Positions 1-9,361 of a stretch of 64,000 nt of DNA are shown here, piece after piece; the stretch's first letter is position 1, and each line of letters opens with the position of its first letter. The notes under the pieces are model-generated. The model saw only the letters and a list, made by a program, of their open reading frames with translations. It was not told the origin of the DNA and did no database searches. The position numbers and the translations under genes were made by a program. The DNA lies in assembly GCA_902583265.1 (NCBI GenBank), contig CACHVD010000002.1:1-64000 (forward strand). The letters run 5' to 3'. This DNA is from an uncultured Prochlorococcus sp. (GTDB lineage: Bacteria > Cyanobacteriota > Cyanobacteriia > PCC-6307 > Cyanobiaceae).

Positions 1-1
1 T

Positions 2-237
<236 letters not shown>

Positions 238-238
<1 letters not shown>

Positions 239-1152
239 TGAAATTTAAAATATTAAAAAATTTATTTATTTATTTTTTGTTATTTATACCAATATCTCTT
301 GTTGTTATTTCATGTTCTGGAAATAATAAATCAAGTTCAAAATTTAAAGAGGAAATAACTTCAGATTTCATACCTCCTATTAAAGCTGTTGCCGCACTTG
401 GTCAACTTTCTCCTTCGGGAGAGATTAGACAATTGGCAGCTCCAATAAGTCAGTTTGGATCTTCCCCCCGAATTGTTGAAATTTTAGTAAATGAAGGAGA
501 TTTCGTAAAAAAAGGTGATATTCTAGCAATCTTTGAAAACGAAGAAAAATTAATTGCTGATCTTGAAAGAAACGAAAATCTAATTAATACTATTAACGAA
601 GAAATTATCCTAAAGAAAGATCAAATTCAAAGGTATGAATTAGCTTTGACTAAAGATGTATATTCTTTTGTAGAGTTTTCACAGAGAAAAGATGAATTAT
701 TAAAATTGCAAAAACAGAAGATAAACCTTATCGGAGAACAAAACAATATCAAGATAGATCTATTTAATTCAAAACTAAGGAGTCCAATCGATGGTTTTAT
801 TCTTGGAATAAACACGAGAGTTGGTGAAAGGGCTCAAAATGAAGGGGTTTTGGATATTGGTTCTAGTCAAAAAATGGAAGCTTTGATAGAGGTTTATGAA
901 TCTGACATCGATAGAGTTTTTATCTCTCAGGATGTTGAATTAAGCAGTGAAAATGGAGGTTTCCAAAAAAATCTTAAGGGTAAGGTGATTAGGATTAGTC
1001 CCCAGGTAAAACAAAGAAAGGTTCTATCGACTGATCCAACAGGGGATGCTGATTCACGAATTATCGAGGTACTAGTAAAACTTGATCAAGATTCTATAGA
1101 TATCGTTCAAAACTATGCAGGAATGAAAGTGATTGCTAAATTTATTCCCTAA
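238..1152 (+). CDS. devB: DevB-like membrane fusion protein (HlyD family) of an ABC exporter
   Basis: Periplasmic adaptor of 304 residues expected to link an inner-membrane ABC exporter to an outer-membrane channel. The N-terminus has a hydrophobic segment (about residues 8-25) followed by a cysteine at residue 26 in a lipobox-like ISCSG context, so it may be lipid anchored. Two half lipoyl motifs are visible, around residues 75-100 (NEGDFVKKGDILA) and 180-190 (LRSPIDGFIL), separated by a charged coiled coil, as in the HlyD family. The order devB-devC-devA and the tight TAATG junction with devC match cyanobacterial DevBCA exporters, which in heterocyst formers export glycolipids. The substrate in this unicellular organism is not known. 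Confidence 0.85.
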
Positions 1153-2324
1153 TGAGTTTTTCTTTTTTAAAATTTAGAAAAATACCATTAGCTTGGTTGT
1201 TATTAACTAGGCAACCATTAAGACTAGCAGTTGCCATAGCTGGAATCAGTTTTGCAGGGATTTTGATGTTTATGCAATTAGGTTTTAGAGATGGTTTGTT
1301 TGACACAAGCGTAACTATTCATAAACTTCTAGATGCCGATCTTGTTTTGATAAGTCCCAGATCAAAAAGTTCTATAAGCATGAGTGGATTCCCAAAAAGA
1401 AGATTAATTCAAACTCTCGCAGTAGAAGATGTTGAAAAAACTGCTCCTGTTAATCTAAATTATTTACTTTGGAGAAATCCCGAAAATCTTAAAACTAGAT
1501 CGATACTTGCATTAGGTTTTAATCCTTCCGATTCACTTCTTTTAGATGAGGGATTCTCAAAGAAAGCTTATAAATTGAGAAATCCATCAAGAGTTCTTTT
1601 TGACAAACTATCTAGACCTGAATTTGGACCTATTGAAGAATGGTTCTTATCTGAAAAAAAAGTTGAGACTGAGGTTGCTGGAAAAAGAGTAATTGTTGAG
1701 GGCCTTGTGGAGTTGGGACCATCTTTTGGTGCAGATGGTAATTTGATAACTAGTCGAGAAACCTTCTTAAGACTTTTTCCTGCTAATCCTCTTGGCAGTA
1801 TAGAAATTGGTTTGGTAAAGCTAAAAAAAGGATCTGATCCTGAATTGATTTCAAGGATATTAAATAACTCTCTCCCAAATGATGTTAGGGTTCTTACAAA
1901 AAATCAATTTATAGAATTTGAGAAGAATTATTGGAAAAATAGTACTGCGATAGGTTTTATATTTAGTTTGGGAGCATTGATGGGTTTTGTTGTAGGGTGT
2001 GTAGTTGTTTATCAAATTCTTTATAGTGACGTTACAGATCACCTCCCAGAGTATGCCACCTTATTGGCAATGGGATATAGACTTAAGTCCCTTTTCTTTG
2101 TTGTAGCAAGAGAAGGGTTTTTGTTGGCATTGTTTGGTTATTTACCTGCTTATTTCTCTGGTCAAATACTTTATTCAGTTATAAGAAGTTCTACTAAACT
2201 CCCAATAATAATGGATGCAGATAAAACTATTTTAATTTTCGTATTAGTCTTAGTTATGTGTATGGGTTCCGCCGCTGTTGCGATGCGTAAATTAGTTGAC
2301 GCTGATCCTGCCGAAATTTTTTAA
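1152..2324 (+). CDS. devC: DevC-like ABC exporter permease (FtsX/MacB type)
   Basis: Inner-membrane permease of 390 residues. One transmembrane helix lies near the N-terminus (about residues 27-46), then a large soluble periplasmic domain (about 50-260), then three helices near 265-290, 313-340 and 358-380. This one-plus-three layout is typical of FtsX/MacB-type permeases. The C-terminus ends in a conserved DADPAEIF-like tail. The start overlaps the devB stop (TAATG) and devA follows after 13 bases, so the three genes should be one operon. The exported molecule is unknown. Confidence 0.87.
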   Translation: MSFSFLKFRKIPLAWLLLTRQPLRLAVAIAGISFAGILMFMQLGFRDGLFDTSVTIHKLLDADLVLISPRSKSSISMSGFPKRRLIQTLAVEDVEKTAPVNLNYLLWRNPENLKTRSILALGFNPSDSLLLDEGFSKKAYKLRNPSRVLFDKLSRPEFGPIEEWFLSEKKVETEVAGKRVIVEGLVELGPSFGADGNLITSRETFLRLFPANPLGSIEIGLVKLKKGSDPELISRILNNSLPNDVRVLTKNQFIEFEKNYWKNSTAIGFIFSLGALMGFVVGCVVVYQILYSDVTDHLPEYATLLAMGYRLKSLFFVVAREGFLLALFGYLPAYFSGQILYSVIRSSTKLPIIMDADKTILIFVLVLVMCMGSAAVAMRKLVDADPAEIF

Positions 2325-2337
2325 CAGTTGAAGATAA

Positions 2338-3066
2338 ATGATTAAAGCTAATAAATCAAAAAATAATGTTAAAAACCTTAAAACAGTCTCAATAAATAAT
2401 TTGAGTCACTTTTATGGAAAAAATGAGAATAAAAAACAAGTTCTTAATGACGTTAATTTAAATATTGATAAAGGAGAATTGGTTCTTTTGAAAGGACCTT
2501 CTGGATGTGGTAAAACCACTCTTTTAACATTAATTGGTGCCTTGAGAACCTGTCAAAGTGGAGATCTAACTGTATTAAATAATCAGTTAAATGGAGCATC
2601 AAGGAAAACTCGTCAGATTCTTAGAAGAAGTATTGGAATGATTTTTCAAGGTCACAATCTTCTGAGATGTTTAACAGCAGAACAAAATGTCCAGATGGGC
2701 GCCGATTTAATAAATGGTTTAACATATTTGCAAAGACGTGAGATAGCACGTAATTGGTTGTCAGCAGTAGGATTAGAAGAACATCATAAAAAGTTACCAA
2801 ATGACTTATCTGGTGGGCAGAAACAGAGAGTAGCAATTGCTCGAGCTTTATCTGCTAACCCAAAACTTTTGTTAGCTGATGAACCTACTTCTGCTTTAGA
2901 TAGCGTAACAGGAAGAGAAATAGTAACTCTTTTAAGGAAACTGGCAAAAGAGCAAAATTGTTCTGTACTTATGGTGACGCATGATCCAAGAATTTCTGAT
3001 ATGGCTGATAGGATATTAAATATGGAAGATGGTAAAATATATAGTGCTCATAGTGAGCTAATATAA
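2338..3066 (+). CDS. devA: DevA-like ABC exporter ATP-binding protein
   Basis: ATPase subunit of 242 residues in the LolD/MacB-like class. Visible motifs are Walker A GPSGCGKT (residues 53-60), the Q-loop region IFQGHNLL, the signature LSGGQKQR (about 158-165), Walker B LLLADEPTSALD (about 178) and the switch histidine in MVTHDP. It should pair with the DevC-like permease encoded 13 bases upstream. The N-terminus carries an extra Lys/Asn-rich stretch of about 15 residues before the ABC fold; an internal start is possible but no nearby Met makes one obvious. Confidence 0.9.
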   Translation: MIKANKSKNNVKNLKTVSINNLSHFYGKNENKKQVLNDVNLNIDKGELVLLKGPSGCGKTTLLTLIGALRTCQSGDLTVLNNQLNGASRKTRQILRRSIGMIFQGHNLLRCLTAEQNVQMGADLINGLTYLQRREIARNWLSAVGLEEHHKKLPNDLSGGQKQRVAIARALSANPKLLLADEPTSALDSVTGREIVTLLRKLAKEQNCSVLMVTHDPRISDMADRILNMEDGKIYSAHSELI

Positions 3067-3084
3067 TTAAAAGTTAAAAATTTT

Positions 3085-3234
3085 ATGTCTAAGAGAAGGA
3101 ATCTAAAAAAAGAAAAGCAGGAACGTAATAGAGCCTATGCTAGAAAATTCAAAAAAAGGAAATTAAGAACTGATGGAAGACCTGACGGTGGAAACGTTAC
3201 AGGCACAGCAAATAATGGCGGTGCAGCTGATTAG
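3085..3234 (+). CDS. Small highly basic protein (49 residues)
   Basis: ATG-to-TAG frame starting MSKRRNLKKEKQ. The first 30 residues are very rich in Lys and Arg, and the tail is Gly/Asn-rich (DGGNVTGTANNGG). It begins 19 bases after devA and fills the gap before the glycosyltransferase. Its composition resembles small ribosome- or RNA-associated proteins, but this is only a resemblance; I do not recognise the family. The strongly biased composition and the fit to the gap argue that it is real. Confidence 0.55.
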   Translation: MSKRRNLKKEKQERNRAYARKFKKRKLRTDGRPDGGNVTGTANNGGAAD

Positions 3235-3295
3235 GGAATATCTTTTATTTTTATCTTTTGGAATTCAATTTGTCATGCATATTTAAGACATAACC

Positions 3296-4207
3296 ATGAA
3301 TGTAAGTATTGTTATACCGACTTACAATAGATTACCTATATTAGAGAAATGTCTATTTGCTCTAGAGAATCAAAAATTAAATACAAATATTAGTAATTAT
3401 GAAGTAATAGTAGTTGATGATGGATCAACTGATGGGACAACCTCATGGATAAATAAAAACAAAACTAATCTCCCACACGTTAATCTATTTCAGCAAGAAC
3501 ATGGTGGGCCTGCACTTGGAAGAAATCTGGGAGTAATTAAATCAAAATATGAAATTATTATATTCATTGATAGTGATCTTATTGTTTTAGACAATTTTAT
3601 AAATTGCCACGTAGAAAAATTACTTGCCTCTTGGAGAAAAAATGATAAAAAATGTTTTACCTATGGCTCGGTAGTCAATACATCTAATTTTCTAAATCCT
3701 CAGAGTGAAAAGCATAAAATAATGGACACTTCTTTTGCATACTTTGCTACTGGGAATGTAGCGATATCAAAAGAATTGATTTTAAGTGTGGGATTATTTG
3801 ATACTTCTTTTAGTCTTTACGGTTGGGAGGATTTAGAACTTGGAGAAAGATTAAAAAAAATTGGGACAAAATTAATTAAATGTCCAAATGCAGTAGGTTT
3901 TCATTGGCATCCTCCATTTAATTGCGAACAAATAGATTCATTAATAACTCAAGAAAAAGAGAGAGCAAAAATGGCTTTAGTGTTTTATAAGAAACACCCA
4001 AATTTAAGGGTTAGATTTATGATTCAATTAACTCCTCTCCATAATTTACTTTGGCAAATTCTTTGCTTGGGAGGACTAATCAGTGTTGATAGAATCCTTC
4101 CTTTATTAAGATTCCTAGTAAGTATAAGAAGAAATAGACTTGCACTTGAGATACTTAGGATCCCTCTAAATATGATTTACATTAAACAGTTAACCAAATC
4201 AAGATAA
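3296..4207 (+). CDS. Family 2 glycosyltransferase (GT-A fold)
   Basis: Protein of 303 residues with an N-terminal GT2 nucleotide-sugar domain. It starts NVSIVIPTYNR, has an early acidic pair in VVDDGSTDGT (about residue 40), and a DxD-type motif in FIDSDLI (about 90-96). A later GWEDLELGERL (about 180) matches the ED motif of processive or chain-transfer GT2 enzymes. The C-terminal 80 residues hold hydrophobic stretches that may contact the membrane. It likely transfers a sugar in cell-envelope polysaccharide or glycolipid synthesis; donor and acceptor cannot be read from the sequence. The upstream exporter genes could be functionally related, but the 61-base gap makes co-transcription uncertain. 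Confidence 0.85.
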   Translation: MNVSIVIPTYNRLPILEKCLFALENQKLNTNISNYEVIVVDDGSTDGTTSWINKNKTNLPHVNLFQQEHGGPALGRNLGVIKSKYEIIIFIDSDLIVLDNFINCHVEKLLASWRKNDKKCFTYGSVVNTSNFLNPQSEKHKIMDTSFAYFATGNVAISKELILSVGLFDTSFSLYGWEDLELGERLKKIGTKLIKCPNAVGFHWHPPFNCEQIDSLITQEKERAKMALVFYKKHPNLRVRFMIQLTPLHNLLWQILCLGGLISVDRILPLLRFLVSIRRNRLALEILRIPLNMIYIKQLTKSR

Positions 4208-4235
4208 AAAACTTTTAGAAATACGCATCACTTGC

Positions 4236-4241
4236 TAGAAT
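4236..4241 (+). promoter_or_regulatory. Candidate -10 element for rpsB-tsf
   Basis: TAGAAT lies about 20 bases before the first arm of the structured leader. A -35-like hexamer is weak (TTTTAG around 4213). If used, transcription would start near 4248 and the RNA would include the whole leader structure. Confidence 0.35.
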
Positions 4242-4260
4242 ACATGAAGTATATTTCACA

Positions 4261-4324
4261 CATCTGACAGTTTCGGGTGAATTATCAATATTAATTCCCC
4301 GTCAGATGGAGGCTAACCCGAAAC
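4261..4324 (+). promoter_or_regulatory. Structured rpsB 5' leader with two crossing perfect stems (candidate pseudoknot)
   Basis: CATCTGAC (4261-4268) is perfectly complementary to GTCAGATG (4301-4308), and GTTTCGGGT (4270-4278) is perfectly complementary to ACCCGAAAC (4316-4324). The arms interleave in the order a, b, a', b', which is an H-type pseudoknot with linkers of 1, 22 and 7 nt. The last arm ends 13 bases before the rpsB ATG and is followed by CCCTTTTTT, so the second stem alone also looks like an attenuator. GGAGG (4308-4312) lies in the linker before the last arm. Ribosomal protein S2 is known to autoregulate rpsB-tsf through a leader RNA in enterobacteria. That this leader binds S2 is inference. 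Confidence 0.7.
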
Positions 4325-4337
4325 CCTTTTTTAAATT

Positions 4338-5042
4338 ATGGCTGTTGTATCACTATCAGAAATGATGGAAGCTGGTGCTCATTTTGGGCATCAAACTAGA
4401 CGTTGGAATCCCAAGATGTCTAAATATATATATTGCGCTAGAAATGGAGTTCATATTATTGATCTTGTAAAAACAGCATTGTGTATGAACAATGCATATA
4501 AATGGACGAGAAACGCTGCAAAAAGCGGTAAACGTTTCCTATTTGTCGGTACAAAAAAACAAGCATCAGATGTAGTAGCTCAGGAAGCTGCACGCTGTGG
4601 AGCTGCATATGTAAATCAAAGATGGCTTGGTGGGATGTTGACTAATTGGACGACAATGAAAGCAAGGATTGAAAGATTAAAGGATCTAGAAAGAATGGAA
4701 AGTAGTGGTTCAATAGCAATGAGGCCTAAAAAAGAAGCTGCAGTATTAAGAAGAGAACTTGAAAGATTACAAAAATACTTAGGTGGACTTAAGGGTATGA
4801 GAAGATTACCAGATGTTGTTGTATTGGTTGATCAGAGAAGAGAATCTAATGCAGTATTAGAAGCTAGAAAATTAGATATCTCATTAGTATCAATGTTGGA
4901 TACAAATTGCGATCCGGATTTGTGTGAGGTTCCAATTCCTTGTAACGATGATGCCGTTAGATCTGTGCAACTCATTTTAGGAAGACTTGCAGATGCCATA
5001 AATGAAGGTAGAAAGGGTTCTAATGCCGAAAGAAAAAATTAA
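4338..5042 (+). CDS. rpsB: 30S ribosomal protein S2
   Basis: Small-subunit ribosomal protein of 234 residues. It shows the S2 hallmarks: [18 protein letters not shown] near residues 11-28, FVGTKKQA (about 69), [12 protein letters not shown] (about 94-105) and the C-terminal [12 protein letters not shown] (about 183-194). The ATG at 4338 has no close Shine-Dalgarno; GGAGG is 25 bases upstream inside the leader structure. It is followed by tsf after 44 bases, the usual bacterial pairing. Confidence 0.98.
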   Translation: MAVVSLSEMMEAGAHFGHQTRRWNPKMSKYIYCARNGVHIIDLVKTALCMNNAYKWTRNAAKSGKRFLFVGTKKQASDVVAQEAARCGAAYVNQRWLGGMLTNWTTMKARIERLKDLERMESSGSIAMRPKKEAAVLRRELERLQKYLGGLKGMRRLPDVVVLVDQRRESNAVLEARKLDISLVSMLDTNCDPDLCEVPIPCNDDAVRSVQLILGRLADAINEGRKGSNAERKN

Positions 5043-5086
5043 ATTCCAATTTAAAACTTACTATTCACTATTTTTTATTACTTCAA

Positions 5087-5743
5087 ATGGGAAACATTAC
5101 AGCAAAACTCGTAAAAGATCTTAGAGACAAAACTGGCGCAGGAATGATGGACTGCAAAAAAGCACTTAACGAAACTGAAGGAAATCTAGATAAAGCTTTG
5201 GAATGGTTAAGAAAGAAAGGCATAGCTAGTGCAGAAAAGAAATCGGGAAGAGTAGCGGCGGAAGGGTCAATTGGCAGTTATATACATACAGGATCAAGAG
5301 TTGGAGTTTTACTAGAGTTAAATTGTGAAACTGATTTCGTTGCTAGAGGTGATATATTCCAATCTTTGTTGAAGGATGTTTCAATGCAAGTAGCAGCATG
5401 CCCAAATGTTGAGTTTGTATCTATTGACGAAATACCAGAAGATGTTGTGGAAAAAGAAAAGCAGATTGAAATGGGTAGGGATGATTTATCTGGAAAACCA
5501 GAACAAATTAAAGAAAAAATTGTTGAAGGGAGAATAGCAAAAAGACTTAATGAGCTTGTTTTGCTTTCACAACCCTACATTAAAGATAGTTCCATAACAG
5601 TTGAGGATCTTGTTAAACAAGCAGCTGCAAAAATTGGTGAAAATATCAAAGTAAGACGCTTTACAAGATATACATTGGGTGAAGGTATCGAAAAAAATCA
5701 GATGGACTTTGCTGAAGAGGTCGCATCAATGCAAACAAACTAG
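5087..5743 (+). CDS. tsf: Elongation factor Ts
   Basis: Guanine nucleotide exchange factor for EF-Tu, 218 residues. The N-terminal UBA-like domain ([12 protein letters not shown], about residues 17-28) and the core signature [11 protein letters not shown] (about 77-87), which contacts the EF-Tu nucleotide site, are clear. It is shorter than E. coli EF-Ts (about 280) but usual for cyanobacteria, having one compact core domain. It lies directly downstream of rpsB. Confidence 0.97.
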   Translation: MGNITAKLVKDLRDKTGAGMMDCKKALNETEGNLDKALEWLRKKGIASAEKKSGRVAAEGSIGSYIHTGSRVGVLLELNCETDFVARGDIFQSLLKDVSMQVAACPNVEFVSIDEIPEDVVEKEKQIEMGRDDLSGKPEQIKEKIVEGRIAKRLNELVLLSQPYIKDSSITVEDLVKQAAAKIGENIKVRRFTRYTLGEGIEKNQMDFAEEVASMQTN

Positions 5744-5747
5744 TCAC

Positions 5748-6824
5748 TTGAATAATTTCAATAATTACATAGATAAAGATAAAATTAATTCTCAATTAGG
5801 GAGAGCAGACATACAAAAAAAAATATTAACTAGAAATATCTATAGGGAATATGTACTTTATCTTAATCTTGTAAGAGATCTACTTTTCACCTCTGTAGAA
5901 AAAGGCCTTAATCAAATATATAGTTATCCATTAATTAATGATAATTTCTTAAATGAAAATGAATTCTATAGTCTTTTTGAAAAAAAAATAAGTAAATTAA
6001 TATTTACGATTTTGCCTTTTTTAACAGTAGAACAATTAAAGATAAATGAAATTGAAAAAAATATAAATAAGGAAATTAATTATACTATCTTTGATGGTTC
6101 CAAAAAAACAAAGGATGATCAAAAAGAAAAATTTAAATATGAAGATGGTTTTCAATTAAAAGAACCCACTCAGTTCGAGATTAGTAAGGACTTCTCAAAT
6201 GCTTCTGAATATTATCAAGATCATAATTATGAGAAATTCGTATCACTTGATTTAGATAACAACGACCATAATAATTATTTATCTAAAAACAATATTTTTG
6301 AGAATTTAGGAGTTGAAAAACAATTTTTTTCCTCCCTACTTGAATTAATAGGAGAAGAAAAGATGAAAAAAACAAGACATCCAGAAAAAGAAAATATCAA
6401 TCAATTGGATAATTTACCAAAAAATCATAATCTTAATAATTTTGAGTTAATAGACGAGTCATTGGAAAATTTACTATTGAATCTTTCACATAATATTAAT
6501 CAAGAATTATTCAAGGCAAATCTAATAAAAAAAATGATTTCTAAAGATTCCTTTGATTTTTTAGTAGGCAAAAATTTCATGATAAAACATCCATATCCTT
6601 TTGTTATTAATTTCGAATTAAACTTAAATCGGTCATCATCAAACGGTAATAATTTTCCCAGCATTATTTTCTTCAATATATCTACTGTCGAGTTAGAGTT
6701 TGAAAATTTAAATCTTTCTATTCAAAGGAACAAAATAAATGAGCTAAAAAATCAATTTCAGCATTTGATTAAAAAAGAGACATATTGGCGACAAAAAGAA
6801 ATAACTTTCAATAGGATACATTGA
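5748..6824 (+). CDS. Uncharacterised Asn/Lys-rich protein upstream of recG
   Basis: I choose the TTG at 5748, five bases after the tsf stop; the longer frame from 5679 would run inside tsf in another frame and is unlikely. The product is about 358 residues, rich in Asn, Lys and Glu. Its first 70 residues look folded (REYVLYLNLVRDLLF), a low-complexity charged middle follows (about 115-230), and a more ordered end has alternating hydrophobic strands. No domain is recognised. Its stop overlaps the recG start by four bases, so it is probably co-translated with recG, but a shared function is not established. Confidence 0.75.
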   Translation: MNNFNNYIDKDKINSQLGRADIQKKILTRNIYREYVLYLNLVRDLLFTSVEKGLNQIYSYPLINDNFLNENEFYSLFEKKISKLIFTILPFLTVEQLKINEIEKNINKEINYTIFDGSKKTKDDQKEKFKYEDGFQLKEPTQFEISKDFSNASEYYQDHNYEKFVSLDLDNNDHNNYLSKNNIFENLGVEKQFFSSLLELIGEEKMKKTRHPEKENINQLDNLPKNHNLNNFELIDESLENLLLNLSHNINQELFKANLIKKMISKDSFDFLVGKNFMIKHPYPFVINFELNLNRSSSNGNNFPSIIFFNISTVELEFENLNLSIQRNKINELKNQFQHLIKKETYWRQKEITFNRIH

Positions 6825-9304
6825 AAAAAATAACCCTTTTTTCAAATGTGACTATAATCGGGAACAATAATAAATTAATTAAAGATTGGATAAGACCTCT
6901 TCAAAAATCTCTTACTATTGAAACTGAAAACAAATTTATAAACACTCTAGGAAGAGAAAAATATTTTAATGATTATTTGCATGAATCATTAAAAAAACTT
7001 GATAATCTAAATCTCTCAGATGAATATTTAAGGATATTTTATGAATTTTCTAAAAAATATAATGAATATAATAAATTAGATGAAAATCAAAGAAAAAGGT
7101 TAATTATAGATACAAGAAAAAATCTTTATAAACTAGGTAAAACCCTAGAAATAGAAAGTTCCAATAGTATTTCTAACAATGTTTTTCTGAATAAAGCTGA
7201 TTCAAGTTTATCTTTTGATTCAGATATTTCTTTAATAAAAAATGTAGGAAAGGTTTATAAAAATAAGCTTAATGAATTAGGGATATTTCATATAAAAGAT
7301 CTAATTAATTATTTCCCACGAACATATCTAGACTATACGAATAGAGTTAAGATTATAAATTTAAAACCAGATAATTTATATACGTGCATCGCAAAGGTTA
7401 AAAGATTTTATATCCATAAGAGTAAAAAAAATAGTAATTTATCAATAATGAATATTGTGGTTTCTGATGAAACGTCTTCAATAAAAGTTACAAAATTTTT
7501 TTTAGGAAGAAGATTTAGATCCTACTCCTTCTTCACATCTCAAAAATCTTTGTATGCTCTTGGTACCAATTTAGCAATTTCCGGTAAGGTTAAATTGACA
7601 GAGTATGGCAAAACTTTTGTAGATCCTCAGATTGAAATTCTTAAGGATAATAATGATAACTTTAATTTCTCAGGCAAAATATTACCCTTGTATTCATTAG
7701 GTGAAGCATTATCAAATATGAGTTTTATAAAACTTATGAAAAAGGTACTAATCTATGCAAAGCAATATCCAGAGATTTTAAATAAAAAGCAACTTGATTC
7801 ATTATCTTTATTATCAAAAGGAGATTCGTTGATTAATATTCATTTTCCACCAACTCAAGAGGCACTTATTGAGTCAAAAAAACGTTTGGTTTTTGATGAG
7901 TTATTCCTTCTTCAAATAAAGTTCCTACTTAGAAAAAGAAAGATGAAAAAAAATTTAACCTCCCAACAATTACCCCAAAAAAAATCTTTATTAAAACAAT
8001 TTTTAAACACAATTCCTTTTGAATTAACAAAATCTCAAGAAAATGTTTTAAATGAAATTAAGAAAGATCTATCTAATCCGGCACCAATGTCTAGATTGCT
8101 TCAGGGAGATGTGGGAAGCGGTAAAACCATAATTGCAATAGCGTCTCTTTTACTTGTGATTGAAAAAAACCTGCAAGGTGCAATTATGGTCCCAACCGAG
8201 GTATTGGCAGAACAGCACTATAAAAATTTATTAAAATATTTGAACCCCCTTTTAGTTTCTGTTGAACTACTTACTGGGAATACTCCTCAAAAAAAGAGAA
8301 AAGAAATTTTCTCTAATTTGAACAATGGATTAGTTGATATCCTCGTAGGTACTCATGCATTATTTGAGGATAAAGTCATCTTTAATGCATTAGGGATGGT
8401 CGTAATTGATGAACAACATAGATTTGGAGTTACTCAAAGAAATAGATTACTAAATAAAGGAGAAAATACTAACTTGTTATCAATGACAGCAACACCAATT
8501 CCAAGAACTCTTGCGCTTTCTATTTATGGTGATTTAGATGTGAGTCAAATTACAGAACTACCTCCTGGGAGAGTTCCTATAACAACAAAAATAATTTCAG
8601 AAGATGATTTAACTAACTTGTTCAAGACTGTTGAAGATGAGATCAATAAAGGAAAGCAAGCTTATGTGATTTTGCCACTTATAGAAGATTCAGAAAAAAT
8701 GAATTTAAGCTCCGCAACGAAAACATTCAAGCATTTATCAGAAAAGGTCTTTCCTAACAAAAAAGTTGGATTATTACATGGCAAATTAAGTTCACAAGAA
8801 AAGAATGAAGTAATTAATTCTTTTTTAAAGAATGAAATTAATATATTGGTTTCAACCACAGTAATTGAGGTTGGCATTGATGTGCCTAACGCCACAATTA
8901 TGATTATTTATAATTCGGACAGATTTGGTTTGTCCCAGCTACATCAATTAAGAGGGAGAGTTGGTAGAGGATCAACAAATTCTTTTTGTTATCTGGTAAC
9001 CCCCGATAAAAATAGATTAGAAAATAAACGACTTTGTGTTTTGCAAAAATCTAATGATGGCTTTTATATTGCTGAAAAAGACTTGGAACTTAGAGGACCA
9101 GGTCAGATTTTAGGATATAGACAATCCGGATTGCCTGATTTTGTACTGGACAATTTACCTAACAATAAATTTCTTATTGATAAGGCTCGTGAAGAGGCTA
9201 TTAAGATTGTTAGTGATGATCCTGATTTAAAAGAAAATATTGTTTTAAGGAATATACTTATTGATAATTCTGATAATAAATTCATACATGATTTCTTAAA
9301 TTGA
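6821..9304 (+). CDS. recG: ATP-dependent DNA helicase RecG
   Basis: Branch-migrating superfamily 2 helicase of 827 residues acting on stalled forks and Holliday junctions. It has an N-terminal extension of about 130 residues, then the wedge OB-fold region opening with IKNVGKVYKNKLNELGI and NYFPRTYLDY. Helicase motifs follow: Walker A GDVGSGKT (about 428), VIDEQHRFG (about 527-535), SMTATPIPRT (about 550) and QLRGRVGRG (about 709-717). It is longer than E. coli RecG (693) because of the N-terminal extension, common in cyanobacteria. The TTG start overlaps the upstream gene's stop. Confidence 0.95.
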   Translation: MKKITLFSNVTIIGNNNKLIKDWIRPLQKSLTIETENKFINTLGREKYFNDYLHESLKKLDNLNLSDEYLRIFYEFSKKYNEYNKLDENQRKRLIIDTRKNLYKLGKTLEIESSNSISNNVFLNKADSSLSFDSDISLIKNVGKVYKNKLNELGIFHIKDLINYFPRTYLDYTNRVKIINLKPDNLYTCIAKVKRFYIHKSKKNSNLSIMNIVVSDETSSIKVTKFFLGRRFRSYSFFTSQKSLYALGTNLAISGKVKLTEYGKTFVDPQIEILKDNNDNFNFSGKILPLYSLGEALSNMSFIKLMKKVLIYAKQYPEILNKKQLDSLSLLSKGDSLINIHFPPTQEALIESKKRLVFDELFLLQIKFLLRKRKMKKNLTSQQLPQKKSLLKQFLNTIPFELTKSQENVLNEIKKDLSNPAPMSRLLQGDVGSGKTIIAIASLLLVIEKNLQGAIMVPTEVLAEQHYKNLLKYLNPLLVSVELLTGNTPQKKRKEIFSNLNNGLVDILVGTHALFEDKVIFNALGMVVIDEQHRFGVTQRNRLLNKGENTNLLSMTATPIPRTLALSIYGDLDVSQITELPPGRVPITTKIISEDDLTNLFKTVEDEINKGKQAYVILPLIEDSEKMNLSSATKTFKHLSEKVFPNKKVGLLHGKLSSQEKNEVINSFLKNEINILVSTTVIEVGIDVPNATIMIIYNSDRFGLSQLHQLRGRVGRGSTNSFCYLVTPDKNRLENKRLCVLQKSNDGFYIAEKDLELRGPGQILGYRQSGLPDFVLDNLPNNKFLIDKAREEAIKIVSDDPDLKENIVLRNILIDNSDNKFIHDFLN

Positions 9305-9361
9305 GAACTATCATTGTAATTTGTGATATATGTGCCACTATAAATCAATTGCAAATTTCAA

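Noticed and set aside
5679-5747. Upstream extension of the unknown gene before recG
   Set aside because: It would overlap the tsf coding end in another frame; the TTG right after the tsf stop is a better start.
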